Source of the DNA: Solirubrobacterales bacterium
Lineage (GTDB): Bacteria > Actinomycetota > Thermoleophilia > Solirubrobacterales > Solirubrobacteraceae
NCBI GenBank assembly: GCA_015655225.1
Contig: JAATFK010000554.1
Location: 1 to 16,741 of the forward strand
Length of the DNA stretch: 16,741 nucleotides
Direction: 5' to 3'
Below are positions 7,070 through 14,139 of the stretch, piece by piece; position 1 is the first letter of the stretch, and each line of letters opens with the position of its first letter. Both the position numbers and the translations under genes were made by a program. The notes under the pieces are model-generated. The model searched no databases. It saw only the letters and a program-made list of their open reading frames with translations, and was not told the origin of the DNA.

Positions 7070-7773
7070 CGCGCCGGCCTCGCGGGCGGCGCGATGCCGA
7101 GCTGCTCGACGGCCCGGACGGCGAAGGCCGGGGGCACGACGCCGAGCAGCGCGACCGTCCCCGCGACCCGGCTCGGCGCCTCGACGCAGGCGACCGGCGG
7201 CCCGAGCGCGGCGACGCTCGCGAGCACCAGGTCGGTCAGCCCCTCGGTCGCGTCCGGCTCGCGCACGACGACGATGCCGTCGTGCCACGCGAGCACGCGG
7301 TCGAGTCCCTCCGACCGGGGCGACGGCAACGCCAGCGCGCTCGGCGCGCGGATCGCGGCGGCGGCCCGCGCCAGCTCGGCGCAGCTCGCGCCCGCGGTGC
7401 CGACCGGATCGTCCGCGAACGCCCGCAGCCCGGTCGCGGCGCGGCGGTCGGCGAGCCAGACGAGCCGCCCGCGCGCGCTCGCGTCGTGCCCCTGGCGCCG
7501 GAGCCGCGCCGCCGCGCGTCGTGCGGCCGGGGCGACCGCGAGGGCGGCCGGCGTGATCGGCCCCGCCCCGATGGCGCCGGCGAGGCCTGCCGGGATGCCG
7601 AGCGCCCGCGCCAGCGCCACCGCGATCCCGGCGGCGACCACGCGACCGTGCGCCGGCGTGCCGAGCACGACGACCGACGGCATCGCCGGGAACGCCCGCA
7701 CCGGGACGACCGCCGCGACCCGCGGTCGCGGCTCGACGAAGAGCCCGCGGACCTGGCTGCCGAGCGCGCTCAC
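7066..7773 (-). CDS. MinD/Ssd-like protein apparently lacking a P-loop, Tad-associated
   Basis: A 235-residue soluble protein I cannot place with certainty. Its layout resembles the ParA/MinD-like proteins (TadZ/CpaE, or Ssd of mycobacteria) found in Tad pilus loci. SVVVLGTPAHGRVVAAGIAV at 33-52 sits where the ATP-binding loop would be, followed by an Ala-rich helix. Further on is HDGIVVVREPDATEGLTDLV and then GPPVACVEAP, like the late strand-helix-strand units of that fold. The P-loop position lacks the glycine-rich GKGGxGKT pattern and its lysines, so ATP binding is unlikely. Start: GTG at 7771-7773, overlapping the TadE-like stop by GTGA; its own stop overlaps the next gene by ATGA. Sandwiched between pilin-like genes, it may help place the apparatus at the membrane. 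The family link is inference from pattern and context. Confidence 0.72.
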   Translation of the reverse strand: MSALGSQVRGLFVEPRPRVAAVVPVRAFPAMPSVVVLGTPAHGRVVAAGIAVALARALGIPAGLAGAIGAGPITPAALAVAPAARRAAARLRRQGHDASARGRLVWLADRRAATGLRAFADDPVGTAGASCAELARAAAAIRAPSALALPSPRSEGLDRVLAWHDGIVVVREPDATEGLTDLVLASVAALGPPVACVEAPSRVAGTVALLGVVPPAFAVRAVEQLGIAPPARPAR

Positions 7774-8114
7774 GGCGTCGCTCCCGCGTCCGCCTCGGCG
7801 CTCGCCGTCAGCAGCGCGGCCGCCCCGGGGATCAGCGTCGTAGGCGCCAGCGACACGTGGACCCGCGAGCCGTGGACCTCGACCCGCAGGCGCTCCGCTG
7901 TGTCATCCGGAACCGCCGCGCGCGCGGCCGCCGCGCCGTCGCGTCCCTCCGCGAGCGCGACCGCGCCGCTCGTCGCGGCATGGCCGGCAAGCTCCTCGGC
8001 GCGCCCGGCCGCGAGCGCCTGCAGCACCGCCAGCGCGACCGCCGCGACGAGCGGCAGCAGCGCGACCACCTCGACCGCTGCCTGTCCCTGGCAGGACCGC
8101 GCGAGCCGCCTCAT
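7770..8114 (-). CDS. TadE-like pseudopilin (second copy)
   Basis: A 114-residue TadE-like protein. The N-terminus MRRLARSCQG is a short basic leader ending in Gly10, followed by QAAVE, which puts Glu at position +5 of the mature chain, as in class III prepilins cut by Tad prepilin peptidase. The hydrophobic helix VVALLPLVAAVALAVLQALA follows. The rest is a small Ala-rich external domain ending in strands (LRVEVHGSRVHVSLAPTTL). TadE-type minor pilins help assemble or anchor Flp pili in the envelope. The ATG at 8112-8114 overlaps the first TadE-like stop by ATGA, and its stop overlaps the next start by GTGA. Confidence 0.85.
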   Translation of the reverse strand: MRRLARSCQGQAAVEVVALLPLVAAVALAVLQALAAGRAEELAGHAATSGAVALAEGRDGAAAARAAVPDDTAERLRVEVHGSRVHVSLAPTTLIPGAAALLTASAEADAGATP

Positions 8115-8452
8115 CGCTGCGCCTCGAAGCGAGCCCGTGTGGAGACGGTCGCGAGCGTCGCGCCGCCGATCAGCGCGGGCACCGCCACCGCCACCTCGAC
8201 GACGCCATCGGCCGCCGATCTCACCCGCAGCTCGCGCTCGAAGCGGCCCGGCAGCACGGTGCGCGCCGCGGCCGCCGGGTCGGCGCCGACGGCGTCGGCG
8301 CGGGCGGCCGCGCGCGCCGCGGTGGCTGCGAGCCAGACCGCCTCGCCGGCCAGCGCCGCCTGCCACAGCAGCAGGACGAGGAGCCCGATCAGCGGCAGCA
8401 GCGCGACCAGCTCGACGCTGGCCTGTCCCTTCTCGGCGGACATGGAGAGCAT
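8111..8452 (-). CDS. TadE-like pseudopilin (first copy)
   Basis: A TadE-like protein of about 113 residues. Leader MLSMSAEKG is followed by QASVE, again giving Glu at +5 after the predicted cut, then the helix LVALLPLIGLLVLLLWQAAL. Beyond it come an Ala-rich helix (AVWLAATAARAAARADAVGA) and a C-terminal beta part (FERELRVRSAADGVVEVAVA). It resembles the second copy in its leader, helix and tail, suggesting duplication or a paired minor-pilin set. The start is uncertain. ATGs at 8452 and 8443 both lack a ribosome site. A GTG at 8524 would add about 24 residues, but that stretch contains low-GC3 codons such as TTT and CGA and looks non-coding. The gene opens the five-gene chain of overlapping starts and stops. 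The upstream gap to the AraC-type gene is about 92 bases. Confidence 0.83.
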   Translation of the reverse strand: MLSMSAEKGQASVELVALLPLIGLLVLLLWQAALAGEAVWLAATAARAAARADAVGADPAAAARTVLPGRFERELRVRSAADGVVEVAVAVPALIGGATLATVSTRARFEAQR

Positions 8453-8544
8453 GACCCGGGACGCTGCCAGCGGTCGCGTCACGGAGCTACGCGTGGTGGT
8501 GACAAAGCTGCGCAGCGACGGCACAGACGCCGCCGCGCGGTCCC

Positions 8545-9318
8545 CTACCCCCCGCGCAGCAGCACGCTCGGCGCGACGCCGGCCAGCTCCCGGCAGTCGC
8601 GCGCGAGGTGTGCCTGGTCGGCGTAGCCGACGTCCGCCGCGAGCCGGGCGAGGCTGACGTCGGCGCCCGCGCTCCAGCCGGCGGTCGCGAAGCGCTGGAA
8701 GCGCAGCACGCGCGCGAGCGTCTTGGGCCCGTAGCCGACCGCGGCGCGGAAGCGGCGCCGCAGCTGGCGCTCGCTGACCCCCAGCGCGTCCCCGAGCGCT
8801 CCCACGCGCAGCTCGCCGGGCCCCGCCGCAACGACCCGCGCCGCGGCCGCCACCGTCGCGTCCGGCCCGGGCGCGTCGCGGCGCCGCGCGAGCAGGGCTC
8901 GCTCCAGCACCCGCACGCGCCCCACCGCCCCAGCGACCGCCCCGGCCCCGGCCCCGGCCGAGACAGAGGCGCCGGCAAGCTCCTCCTCCAGCCGCTCAGC
9001 CGCGTCCCGCCCCCACAGCTCCGCCAGAGGGACGTCGCGGTCGCGCAGCTCGCTCAGCGGCAGCCCGAGCAGCGCGGCCGCCGCGCCCGGCCGGAAGCGC
9101 ACCCCGACGACCTCGGAGGACGGCGCCAGCGCGACGACCTGCGCACGCGTCGCGGGTCCCGCCACCAGCAGCGACCCGTCCAGCAGGACGACGTCGACGC
9201 AGCCGTCGGGCAGGACACGCTGGGCATGGCCGGAGCCGCCGACCGTCTGGCTCCAGCCGCACGCGAGCAGGTCCGTGAGCTCCCCGCGCGGCGCCAACTC
9301 GCGGTAGCTCGAATCCAC
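8545..9318 (-). CDS. AraC-family transcriptional regulator
   Basis: A 257-residue DNA-binding regulator. The N-terminal half carries LPDGCVDVVLLDGSLLVAGP and VVGVRFRPGAAAALLGLPLS, typical of the sensor-like domain found in a group of actinobacterial AraC proteins (the DUF6597-type domain, from memory). An Ala-Gly linker (ASVSAGAGAGAVAGAVG) follows. The C-terminal third has the two helix-turn-helix units: LGDALGVSERQLRRRFRAAV and LARLAADVGYADQAHLARDC, then RELAGVAPSVLL. The ligand cannot be read from sequence. Start: GTG at 9316-9318, 13 bases after the stop of the small membrane protein gene, with only a weak GGGG upstream. It is the last gene before the Tad-like cassette on the same strand, so it is a reasonable candidate to control it, but no operator was seen. 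Confidence 0.92.
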   Translation of the reverse strand: MDSSYRELAPRGELTDLLACGWSQTVGGSGHAQRVLPDGCVDVVLLDGSLLVAGPATRAQVVALAPSSEVVGVRFRPGAAAALLGLPLSELRDRDVPLAELWGRDAAERLEEELAGASVSAGAGAGAVAGAVGRVRVLERALLARRRDAPGPDATVAAAARVVAAGPGELRVGALGDALGVSERQLRRRFRAAVGYGPKTLARVLRFQRFATAGWSAGADVSLARLAADVGYADQAHLARDCRELAGVAPSVLLRGG

Positions 9319-9331
9319 GCGCGCCCCGCGC

Positions 9332-9685
9332 TCAGTACTCGCGCTGCGCCCGGAAGACGACGTAGACGCCGTAGCCGGCGATCATCAGGAGCACGAACCA
9401 GGCGAGCGTGCCGGCGCCGGTGTTCCAGAGCCGGTTCGTCGCGACGAGCGTGATCGTCGCGAGCCCGACCGCGCCGTAGAGGATCGCGCGGTTGCGCTCA
9501 CCGAGCGAGTACAGCTCGGTGCGGCGCTCGCGGTAGATGCGCTTCGCGAACCACGCGAGCGCACCGAACATCAGGATCTGCAGGACCTCCCACACCGCGC
9601 TGCCACCGTTGCCGCCTCCGGGGACGAAGGCGATGACCGCGGCCAGCGCGAGGATGATGACGACGTTGCGCGCCGTCTGGGTCAT
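9332..9685 (-). CDS. Small multi-pass membrane protein coupled to the response regulator
   Basis: A 117-residue membrane protein I do not recognise. Four hydrophobic segments are visible: about 8-22 (VVIILALAAVIAFVP), 32-47 (VWEVLQILMFGALAWF), 67-83 (AILYGAVGLATITLVAT) and 93-112 (TLAWFVLLMIAGYGVYVVF). Short basic or charged loops lie between (AKRIYRERRTELYSLGERNR). The ATG at 9683-9685 overlaps the response regulator stop by ATGA. That coupling suggests equal production and perhaps a joint task, such as membrane sensing for a regulator that has no kinase nearby. There is no histidine kinase motif in it, so it cannot itself be a conventional kinase. Confidence 0.8.
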   Translation of the reverse strand: MTQTARNVVIILALAAVIAFVPGGGNGGSAVWEVLQILMFGALAWFAKRIYRERRTELYSLGERNRAILYGAVGLATITLVATNRLWNTGAGTLAWFVLLMIAGYGVYVVFRAQREY

Positions 9686-10539
9686 TGCAGGATGCGCTCG
9701 GGCTCCATTGCAGAGATGGTATCGGCGTCCAGCTCGTCGATCGTCGCGGCGGTGCTCGACGGCACGCCCTCGCCGTCCGCGCGCTCCGGCGCGAAGCGGT
9801 AGCCGACCCCGAAGTGGGTGTGGATGTAGCGCCACTCGGGCGAGATCCGCTCGAGCTTCTGACGCAGCTTGCGGACGAAGACGTCGACCGAACGGTCGCC
9901 GTGCGCCATCGCGTAGCCCCAGACGCGCTGGTAGATCGCCTCGCGCTCCAGCACCTGGCCGCCATTCGTGGCGAGCAGGCGGATCAGCTCGAACTCGCGG
10001 CGCGTCAGATCGAGGCTCTTGGAGCCGACGAACGCCTGGAACTGGTCGGGGCGGATCGAGATCTCGCCCGCCTCGAGCGCGGGACGCTCGACCGGCGGTG
10101 ACGAGAGCCGTCCGCGACGGACGATCGCCTCGATGCGCGCCACCAGCTCCTCCGGGTGGCACGGCTTGCCGAGCCAGTCGTCGGCGCCGATCCGCAGCGC
10201 ACGCACGCGCTGAGCGACCGTCGAGGGACCGGTGCAGACGATCACGGGCAGCGCGGGCAGCGCGGCACAGACCTGCTCGAGGTACGCCCAGCCGGGCGCG
10301 CCGAGGACGGCGAGGTCGATCACGAGAGCCCCGAGCCGCAACGACACCAGCTCGTCGACCGGGACCGCGCCCTGGAGGACGCGCTGCTGCCAGCCACGGG
10401 CGCGAACCCGCTTCTCGACTACTTGGAGGAACCCGCTGTCGGCATCGATGATTGCAAGACGGAGGGGGGTCGTTCGCGACCCCGGGGCGCGGGACTCGTC
10501 CGAAGAACGCGTCGGGGCCACGGCGTACGTGCTGTTCAT
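9682..10539 (-). CDS. OmpR/PhoB-type response regulator
   Basis: A 285-residue two-component response regulator. The receiver domain starts after about 25 extra residues: acidic D32 and D34 (LAIIDADSG), phospho-acceptor D75 (ALVIDLAVLG), T103 (VIVCTGPS) and K125 (LGKPCHPEEL), so all key residues are present. The winged-helix DNA-binding domain follows: LDLTRREFELIRLLATNGGQ, LEREAIYQRVWGYAMAHGDR, SVDVFVRKLRQKLE and IHTHFGVGYRFAPE. About 30 extra residues (DGEGVPSSTAATIDELD and beyond) follow the domain. It lies directly after pst-phoU, so it is a good candidate for the regulator that binds the PHO-like repeats seen in this window, but that is inference; no sensor kinase gene is adjacent. Start: ATG at 10537-10539 with no Shine-Dalgarno; TAGACT lies 9 bases upstream. 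Confidence 0.94.
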   Translation of the reverse strand: MNSTYAVAPTRSSDESRAPGSRTTPLRLAIIDADSGFLQVVEKRVRARGWQQRVLQGAVPVDELVSLRLGALVIDLAVLGAPGWAYLEQVCAALPALPVIVCTGPSTVAQRVRALRIGADDWLGKPCHPEELVARIEAIVRRGRLSSPPVERPALEAGEISIRPDQFQAFVGSKSLDLTRREFELIRLLATNGGQVLEREAIYQRVWGYAMAHGDRSVDVFVRKLRQKLERISPEWRYIHTHFGVGYRFAPERADGEGVPSSTAATIDELDADTISAMEPERILQ

Positions 10540-10548
10540 GATGCGGGC

Positions 10549-10554
10549 AGTCTA
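10549..10554 (-). promoter_or_regulatory. Candidate -10 element of the response regulator gene
   Basis: The minus strand reads TAGACT, inside the 8-base palindrome GTCTAGAC (10550-10557), followed by 9 bases and the ATG. It fits TAnnnT and would give a leader of about 3 bases. The 94-base gap 10540-10633 after phoU leaves room for an independent promoter. Confidence 0.4.
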
Positions 10555-10633
10555 GACGGACTGGGGGTCATCGGCATCTCGCGGAGACCGTCGGTAACAC
10601 TGCGTTCACACAATCCCCGCTGTTTGCGTGCGT

Positions 10634-11320
10634 CTACGGCCCAACGGGGTCCGACGCGTCGGAGAACTCGCGGAACAGCCCGGTGACGACGAAGGCCGTC
10701 TGCTCGCCGATGTCGACGGCGTTGTCGCCGAACCGCTCGAGGCAGCGGGCGACGAGGATCATGTGCATCGCCCACTCGCGCAGCTCGGGGTCGTCGCCGA
10801 TCTCGACCGCCCGCTTGAAGATCTCGCGGTTGAGCTGGTTGACCTCGCGATCACGGCGCGCGAGGTCCTCGGCCAACCTCATCTCGCGGCTCGCGAACGC
10901 CCGCTTCGCCTGGACCGCCTGCGAGCGCACGAGCGCCCCCATCCGCTCGACCTGCGACAGCAGCGCCGGGTCGGTCGGCGTCTCGAGCCCGTCGAGCGGG
11001 ACCATCTTCGCGACCGACACGCACTGGTCGCCCATCCGCTCCACGTGGCGGATCACGTGCAGCAGCGCCGCGACGATCCGCAGGTCGCCGGCGACCGGCG
11101 CCTGGAGCGCCAGCAGCGACAGGATCGCCTGGTGGATCTCGAGGTAGCGCCCGTCGATCCGGTCGTCGTCCACCACGACCATGCTGGCGAGCTCGACGTC
11201 GCGCTGGATCAGCGCCTCCATCGCGCGGTCGAGCGCGGTGACGGCCATGTCGAGCGCGTCGAGCGTCCCGTGCTCGATCTGGCTGAGCTGCTCCCGGTAC
11301 TCGTGGCGGATTTCGATCAT
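10634..11320 (-). CDS. phoU: Phosphate transport regulator PhoU
   Basis: PhoU reports phosphate status from the PstSCAB transporter to the phosphate two-component system and limits uptake. The 228-residue helical protein has two PhoU repeats, each with the family's E-R-x-G-D metal motif: [18 protein letters not shown] and [18 protein letters not shown]. The N-terminus [20 protein letters not shown] is typical. The ATG at 11318-11320 overlaps the pstB stop by ATGA. A longer frame upstream runs inside pstB out of frame and is not used. Length and motifs look complete. Confidence 0.96.
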   Translation of the reverse strand: MIEIRHEYREQLSQIEHGTLDALDMAVTALDRAMEALIQRDVELASMVVVDDDRIDGRYLEIHQAILSLLALQAPVAGDLRIVAALLHVIRHVERMGDQCVSVAKMVPLDGLETPTDPALLSQVERMGALVRSQAVQAKRAFASREMRLAEDLARRDREVNQLNREIFKRAVEIGDDPELREWAMHMILVARCLERFGDNAVDIGEQTAFVVTGLFREFSDASDPVGP

Positions 11321-12228
11321 CCGAACTTCCCGGTGACGTACTGCTCGGTCCGCTCGTCGTCGGGGTCGGTGAAGATCTTGTTCGTGGGCGCGAACTCGAC
11401 CAGCTCGCCGCTGAGCATGAACGCGGTCGAGTCGGCGACGCGCGCGGCCTGCTGCATGTTGTGCGTCACGATCACGATCGTGTAGCGCTGACGCAGCTCG
11501 TGGATCAGCTCCTCGATCCGCAGCGTCGCGACCGGGTCGAGCGCGGAGCACGGCTCGTCCATCAGGACGACCTCGGGCTCGACCGCGATCGCGCGGGCGA
11601 TGCAGAGGCGCTGCTGCTGGCCGCCGGAGAGGCTCATGCCGGGCGCCGAGAGGCGGTCCTTGACCTCTTCCCAGAGACCCGCGCCGCGCAGGCTCGACTC
11701 GACGCGGTCGCGCAGGTCCGAGCGCTTGACGCGCTTGCCGCCGCTCAGCTTGAGCCCGGCCGCGACGTTGTCGAAGATCGACTTCGTCGGGAACGGGTTC
11801 GGCTTCTGGAAGACCATGCCGATCTTCGAGCGCACGGTCACCGGGTCGGCGTCGGACGCGTAGATGTCGTGGCCGTCGAGCGTGATCTGCCCCTCGACGC
11901 GCCCGCCGGGGATCTCCTCGTGCATCCGGTTCAGGCAGCGGACGAACGTCGACTTGCCGCAGCCGGACGGGCCGATCAGCGCCGTCACCTGGTTCGGCGC
12001 GAACGGCAGCGAGATGCCCTTCAGCGCCTGCGATGCGCCGTACCAGGCGAGGACGTCTCTCGCCTCCATCCCGCGCGCGGTCTGGAGCGGCGCGGGGCGC
12101 GCGTCGGCTCTGCGCTCGCCAAGGTCCGTCTGGGCGGCGGCGCGGAGCTCGGCAGCGGATGGCGCGCCCACGGCCGGCTGAGCGGCCGACTGCTCTGTTT
12201 CGGTTCTGGTCGAGTCGCTGGGTGCCAT
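11317..12228 (-). CDS. pstB: Phosphate ABC transporter ATP-binding protein PstB
   Basis: PstB is the ATPase of the high-affinity phosphate importer. Motifs: Walker [10 protein letters not shown] at 86-94, the Q-loop [19 protein letters not shown], the signature [15 protein letters not shown], Walker [14 protein letters not shown], and the switch His in [16 protein letters not shown]. The C-terminus [10 protein letters not shown] is typical of PstB. At 303 residues it is about 50 longer than usual. The first 53 residues are an Ala/Gln/Thr-rich, apparently unstructured extension before [11 protein letters not shown]. The far start (ATG 12226-12228) is supported by AAGGAG at 12240-12245, 11 bases upstream, in the 45-base gap after pstA. 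An internal start at residue 54 cannot be excluded. Confidence 0.96.
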   Translation of the reverse strand: MAPSDSTRTETEQSAAQPAVGAPSAAELRAAAQTDLGERRADARPAPLQTARGMEARDVLAWYGASQALKGISLPFAPNQVTALIGPSGCGKSTFVRCLNRMHEEIPGGRVEGQITLDGHDIYASDADPVTVRSKIGMVFQKPNPFPTKSIFDNVAAGLKLSGGKRVKRSDLRDRVESSLRGAGLWEEVKDRLSAPGMSLSGGQQQRLCIARAIAVEPEVVLMDEPCSALDPVATLRIEELIHELRQRYTIVIVTHNMQQAARVADSTAFMLSGELVEFAPTNKIFTDPDDERTEQYVTGKFG

Positions 12229-12273
12229 GCGGTTACGAGCTCCTTCTGGGCTGGGTGATCGTCTCGGCGGGGG

Positions 12274-13161
12274 TCATCTGCCGAGCGCGCGCCGTCGCGC
12301 ACGCGCCGCGAAGAGGCGCGCGACGATGCTGATGAGCAGCACGAACACGATCAGCACGAGCGCGGCGGCCCACGCCTGCTGGTGCTGTTCGGGGTTCGGC
12401 GACTCCGAGTAGGTGAAGATCGTCACAGGGATCGACGGCAGCGCCTGGGAGACGTTCGTCGTCACCGTGTTCGGCGCGATCGAGGAGGTGAACAGCAGCG
12501 GCGCCGTCTCGCCGGCGACACGCGCGACGCCGAGCAGCGTCGCCGTGATGATGCCGCCGTAGGCGGCCGGGAGCACGACCGCGAGGAACGTCCGCCAGCG
12601 GCTGATGCCGAGCGCGAGGCCGGCCTCCTTGACGGTGCCGGGGACGAGCGCCAGCACCTCCTGCGTGGAGCGGGCGATGATCGGCAGCATGATGATCGCG
12701 AGCGCGACCGAGCCGGCGAAGCCGCTTTGGTGGTGGCCGACGACCAGCAGGCCGAAGATGAAGATGCCGATCACGATCGACGGCACGCCGTTGAGGACGT
12801 CGAGCACGAGCCGGACGATGGCCGAGGGGCCGGGGCGCGCGAACTCGCTCGTGTAGATGCCGGCGAAGACGCCGATCGGGACCGCCATCGCCATCGCGAC
12901 GAGGATCAGCAGGCCGGTGCCGACGAGCGCGTTGGCGATGCCCCCGCCGGTCTGTCCGAAGGCCGCCGGCGTCTGCGTGATGAAGTCGAGGTTGAGCGCG
13001 CCGGCGCTCTTGACGATCACCGAGACGATCAGCAGCAGCAGCACCGCGACCGCGAGCACGGCCGAGCCGGAGGCGGCCAGCAGGCTGAGGCGGTTGACCG
13101 CCTGGCGGCGTCTGACGCGTCCGCTGGCGCGCAGGTTGAAGTCGGGAGCGGTCGTGCTCAT
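12274..13161 (-). CDS. pstA: Phosphate ABC transporter permease PstA
   Basis: PstA is one of the two membrane-spanning subunits that form the phosphate channel. It is 295 residues with about six transmembrane helices, starting with SAVLAVAVLLLLIVSVIV. The permease motifs VPIGVFAGIYTSEFA and VLNGVPSIVIGIFIFG are seen, as is the coupling loop that contacts PstB (TVKEAGLALGISRWRTFLAV). The segment RVAGETAPLLFTS is characteristic of PstA. The ATG at 13159-13161 overlaps the pstC stop by ATGA, so production of the two permeases is coupled. Confidence 0.96.
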   Translation of the reverse strand: MSTTAPDFNLRASGRVRRRQAVNRLSLLAASGSAVLAVAVLLLLIVSVIVKSAGALNLDFITQTPAAFGQTGGGIANALVGTGLLILVAMAMAVPIGVFAGIYTSEFARPGPSAIVRLVLDVLNGVPSIVIGIFIFGLLVVGHHQSGFAGSVALAIIMLPIIARSTQEVLALVPGTVKEAGLALGISRWRTFLAVVLPAAYGGIITATLLGVARVAGETAPLLFTSSIAPNTVTTNVSQALPSIPVTIFTYSESPNPEQHQQAWAAALVLIVFVLLISIVARLFAARARRRALGR

Positions 13162-14132
13162 GAGGCGAACCCGGTGCGCGGGCGGCGCACGCCGCTGACG
13201 ATCAGGCGGGCGATCAGGTTCGCGATCAACGCGATCACGAGGAGGATCGCGCCGAGGTAGGCAATCGAGGAGATCTGCAGGTTGCTGGTAGCGCCCTGGT
13301 ACTGGCTCGCGATCCGGCTCGCCAGCGTGTCGCCGCTGCCGAAGAGCGAGGCGTGGATCCCGGCGGTCCCGCCGATCACCTGCGTGACCGCGATCGCCTC
13401 GCCGACGGCGCGGCCCATGCCGAGGATCACCGCGCCGACGATGCCGCTTCTCGCGTACGGCAGCATCACCGTCCGCACCATCTCCCAGCGGGTCGCGCCG
13501 AGCGCGAGCGCTCCCTCCTTCAACTCAGGAGGGCAGGTGACGAAGATCTCGCGCGTGACCGCCGAGACGATCGGGACGACCATGATCGTGAGGACGAGGA
13601 TCGCGGAGAGGAGCCCGACCTGCGACGGATCGCCGTCGAACAGCGGGATCCAGCCGAGGACCGAGTGCAGCCACGGCTCCAGGTGCGCCTGCATGAACGG
13701 GCCGAGGACGAGGATGCCCCAGAGCCCGATCACGACGCTCGGGATCGCTGCCAGCATCTCGACCAGCGTGGCGATCGGAGTCCGCAGCACGCGCGGCGCC
13801 AGCTCCGTGAGATAGAGGGCGATCGCGATCGCAAGCGGCGCGGCCAGCGCGAGCGAGATCGCGGTCGTGATCGCGGTGCCGTAGATGAAGTCCGCGGCGC
13901 CGTACTTGTTGATGACGGGGTTCCAGGTGCTGTTCCCGAGGAAGCCGAGCCCGAACGTCGAGATCGCGCTGCCCGCCTGGTCGAACACCTTGTAGGCGAG
14001 CAGCCCGACCAGCACCACGCAGAACCCGGCGGCGAGCATCGTCAGGCCGTGGAGTCCACGGTCGCCGAGCCGGTCGCCGAGGCTCCGCTTCGCGCTGTTG
14101 AGCGGGGATGCTGATCGAGCTGTTGCCGACAT
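13158..14132 (-). CDS. pstC: Phosphate ABC transporter permease PstC
   Basis: PstC is the other channel subunit. It is 324 residues with about six helices, beginning with MLAAGFCVVLVGLLAYKVF. Family marks are FLGNSTWNPVINKYGAADFI, IYGTAITTAISLALAAPLAI, MLAAIPSVVIGLWGILVLGP, the coupling loop ELKEGALALGATRWEMVRTV, and GMGRAVGEAIAVTQVIGG. Start: ATG at 14130-14132, 7 bases after the pstS stop with only a weak AGG as ribosome site, so it may be translated by coupling. Its arginine codons are mostly CGC and CGG (only one AGA seen among about 18), a sharp contrast with pstS next to it. Confidence 0.96.
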   Translation of the reverse strand: MSATARSASPLNSAKRSLGDRLGDRGLHGLTMLAAGFCVVLVGLLAYKVFDQAGSAISTFGLGFLGNSTWNPVINKYGAADFIYGTAITTAISLALAAPLAIAIALYLTELAPRVLRTPIATLVEMLAAIPSVVIGLWGILVLGPFMQAHLEPWLHSVLGWIPLFDGDPSQVGLLSAILVLTIMVVPIVSAVTREIFVTCPPELKEGALALGATRWEMVRTVMLPYARSGIVGAVILGMGRAVGEAIAVTQVIGGTAGIHASLFGSGDTLASRIASQYQGATSNLQISSIAYLGAILLVIALIANLIARLIVSGVRRPRTGFAS

Positions 14133-14139
14133 GCCTAGC

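Noticed and set aside
6254..7843. Plus-strand open frame of 529 codons opposite the Tad-like cassette
   Set aside because: It crosses several well-supported minus-strand genes and reads as Arg/Pro/Ser-rich nonsense.
10590..10620. GGTAAC and GTTCAC 11 bases apart (plus orientation) in the phoU-regulator gap
   Set aside because: Only one good unit, and it faces away from the response regulator gene; too weak to call.
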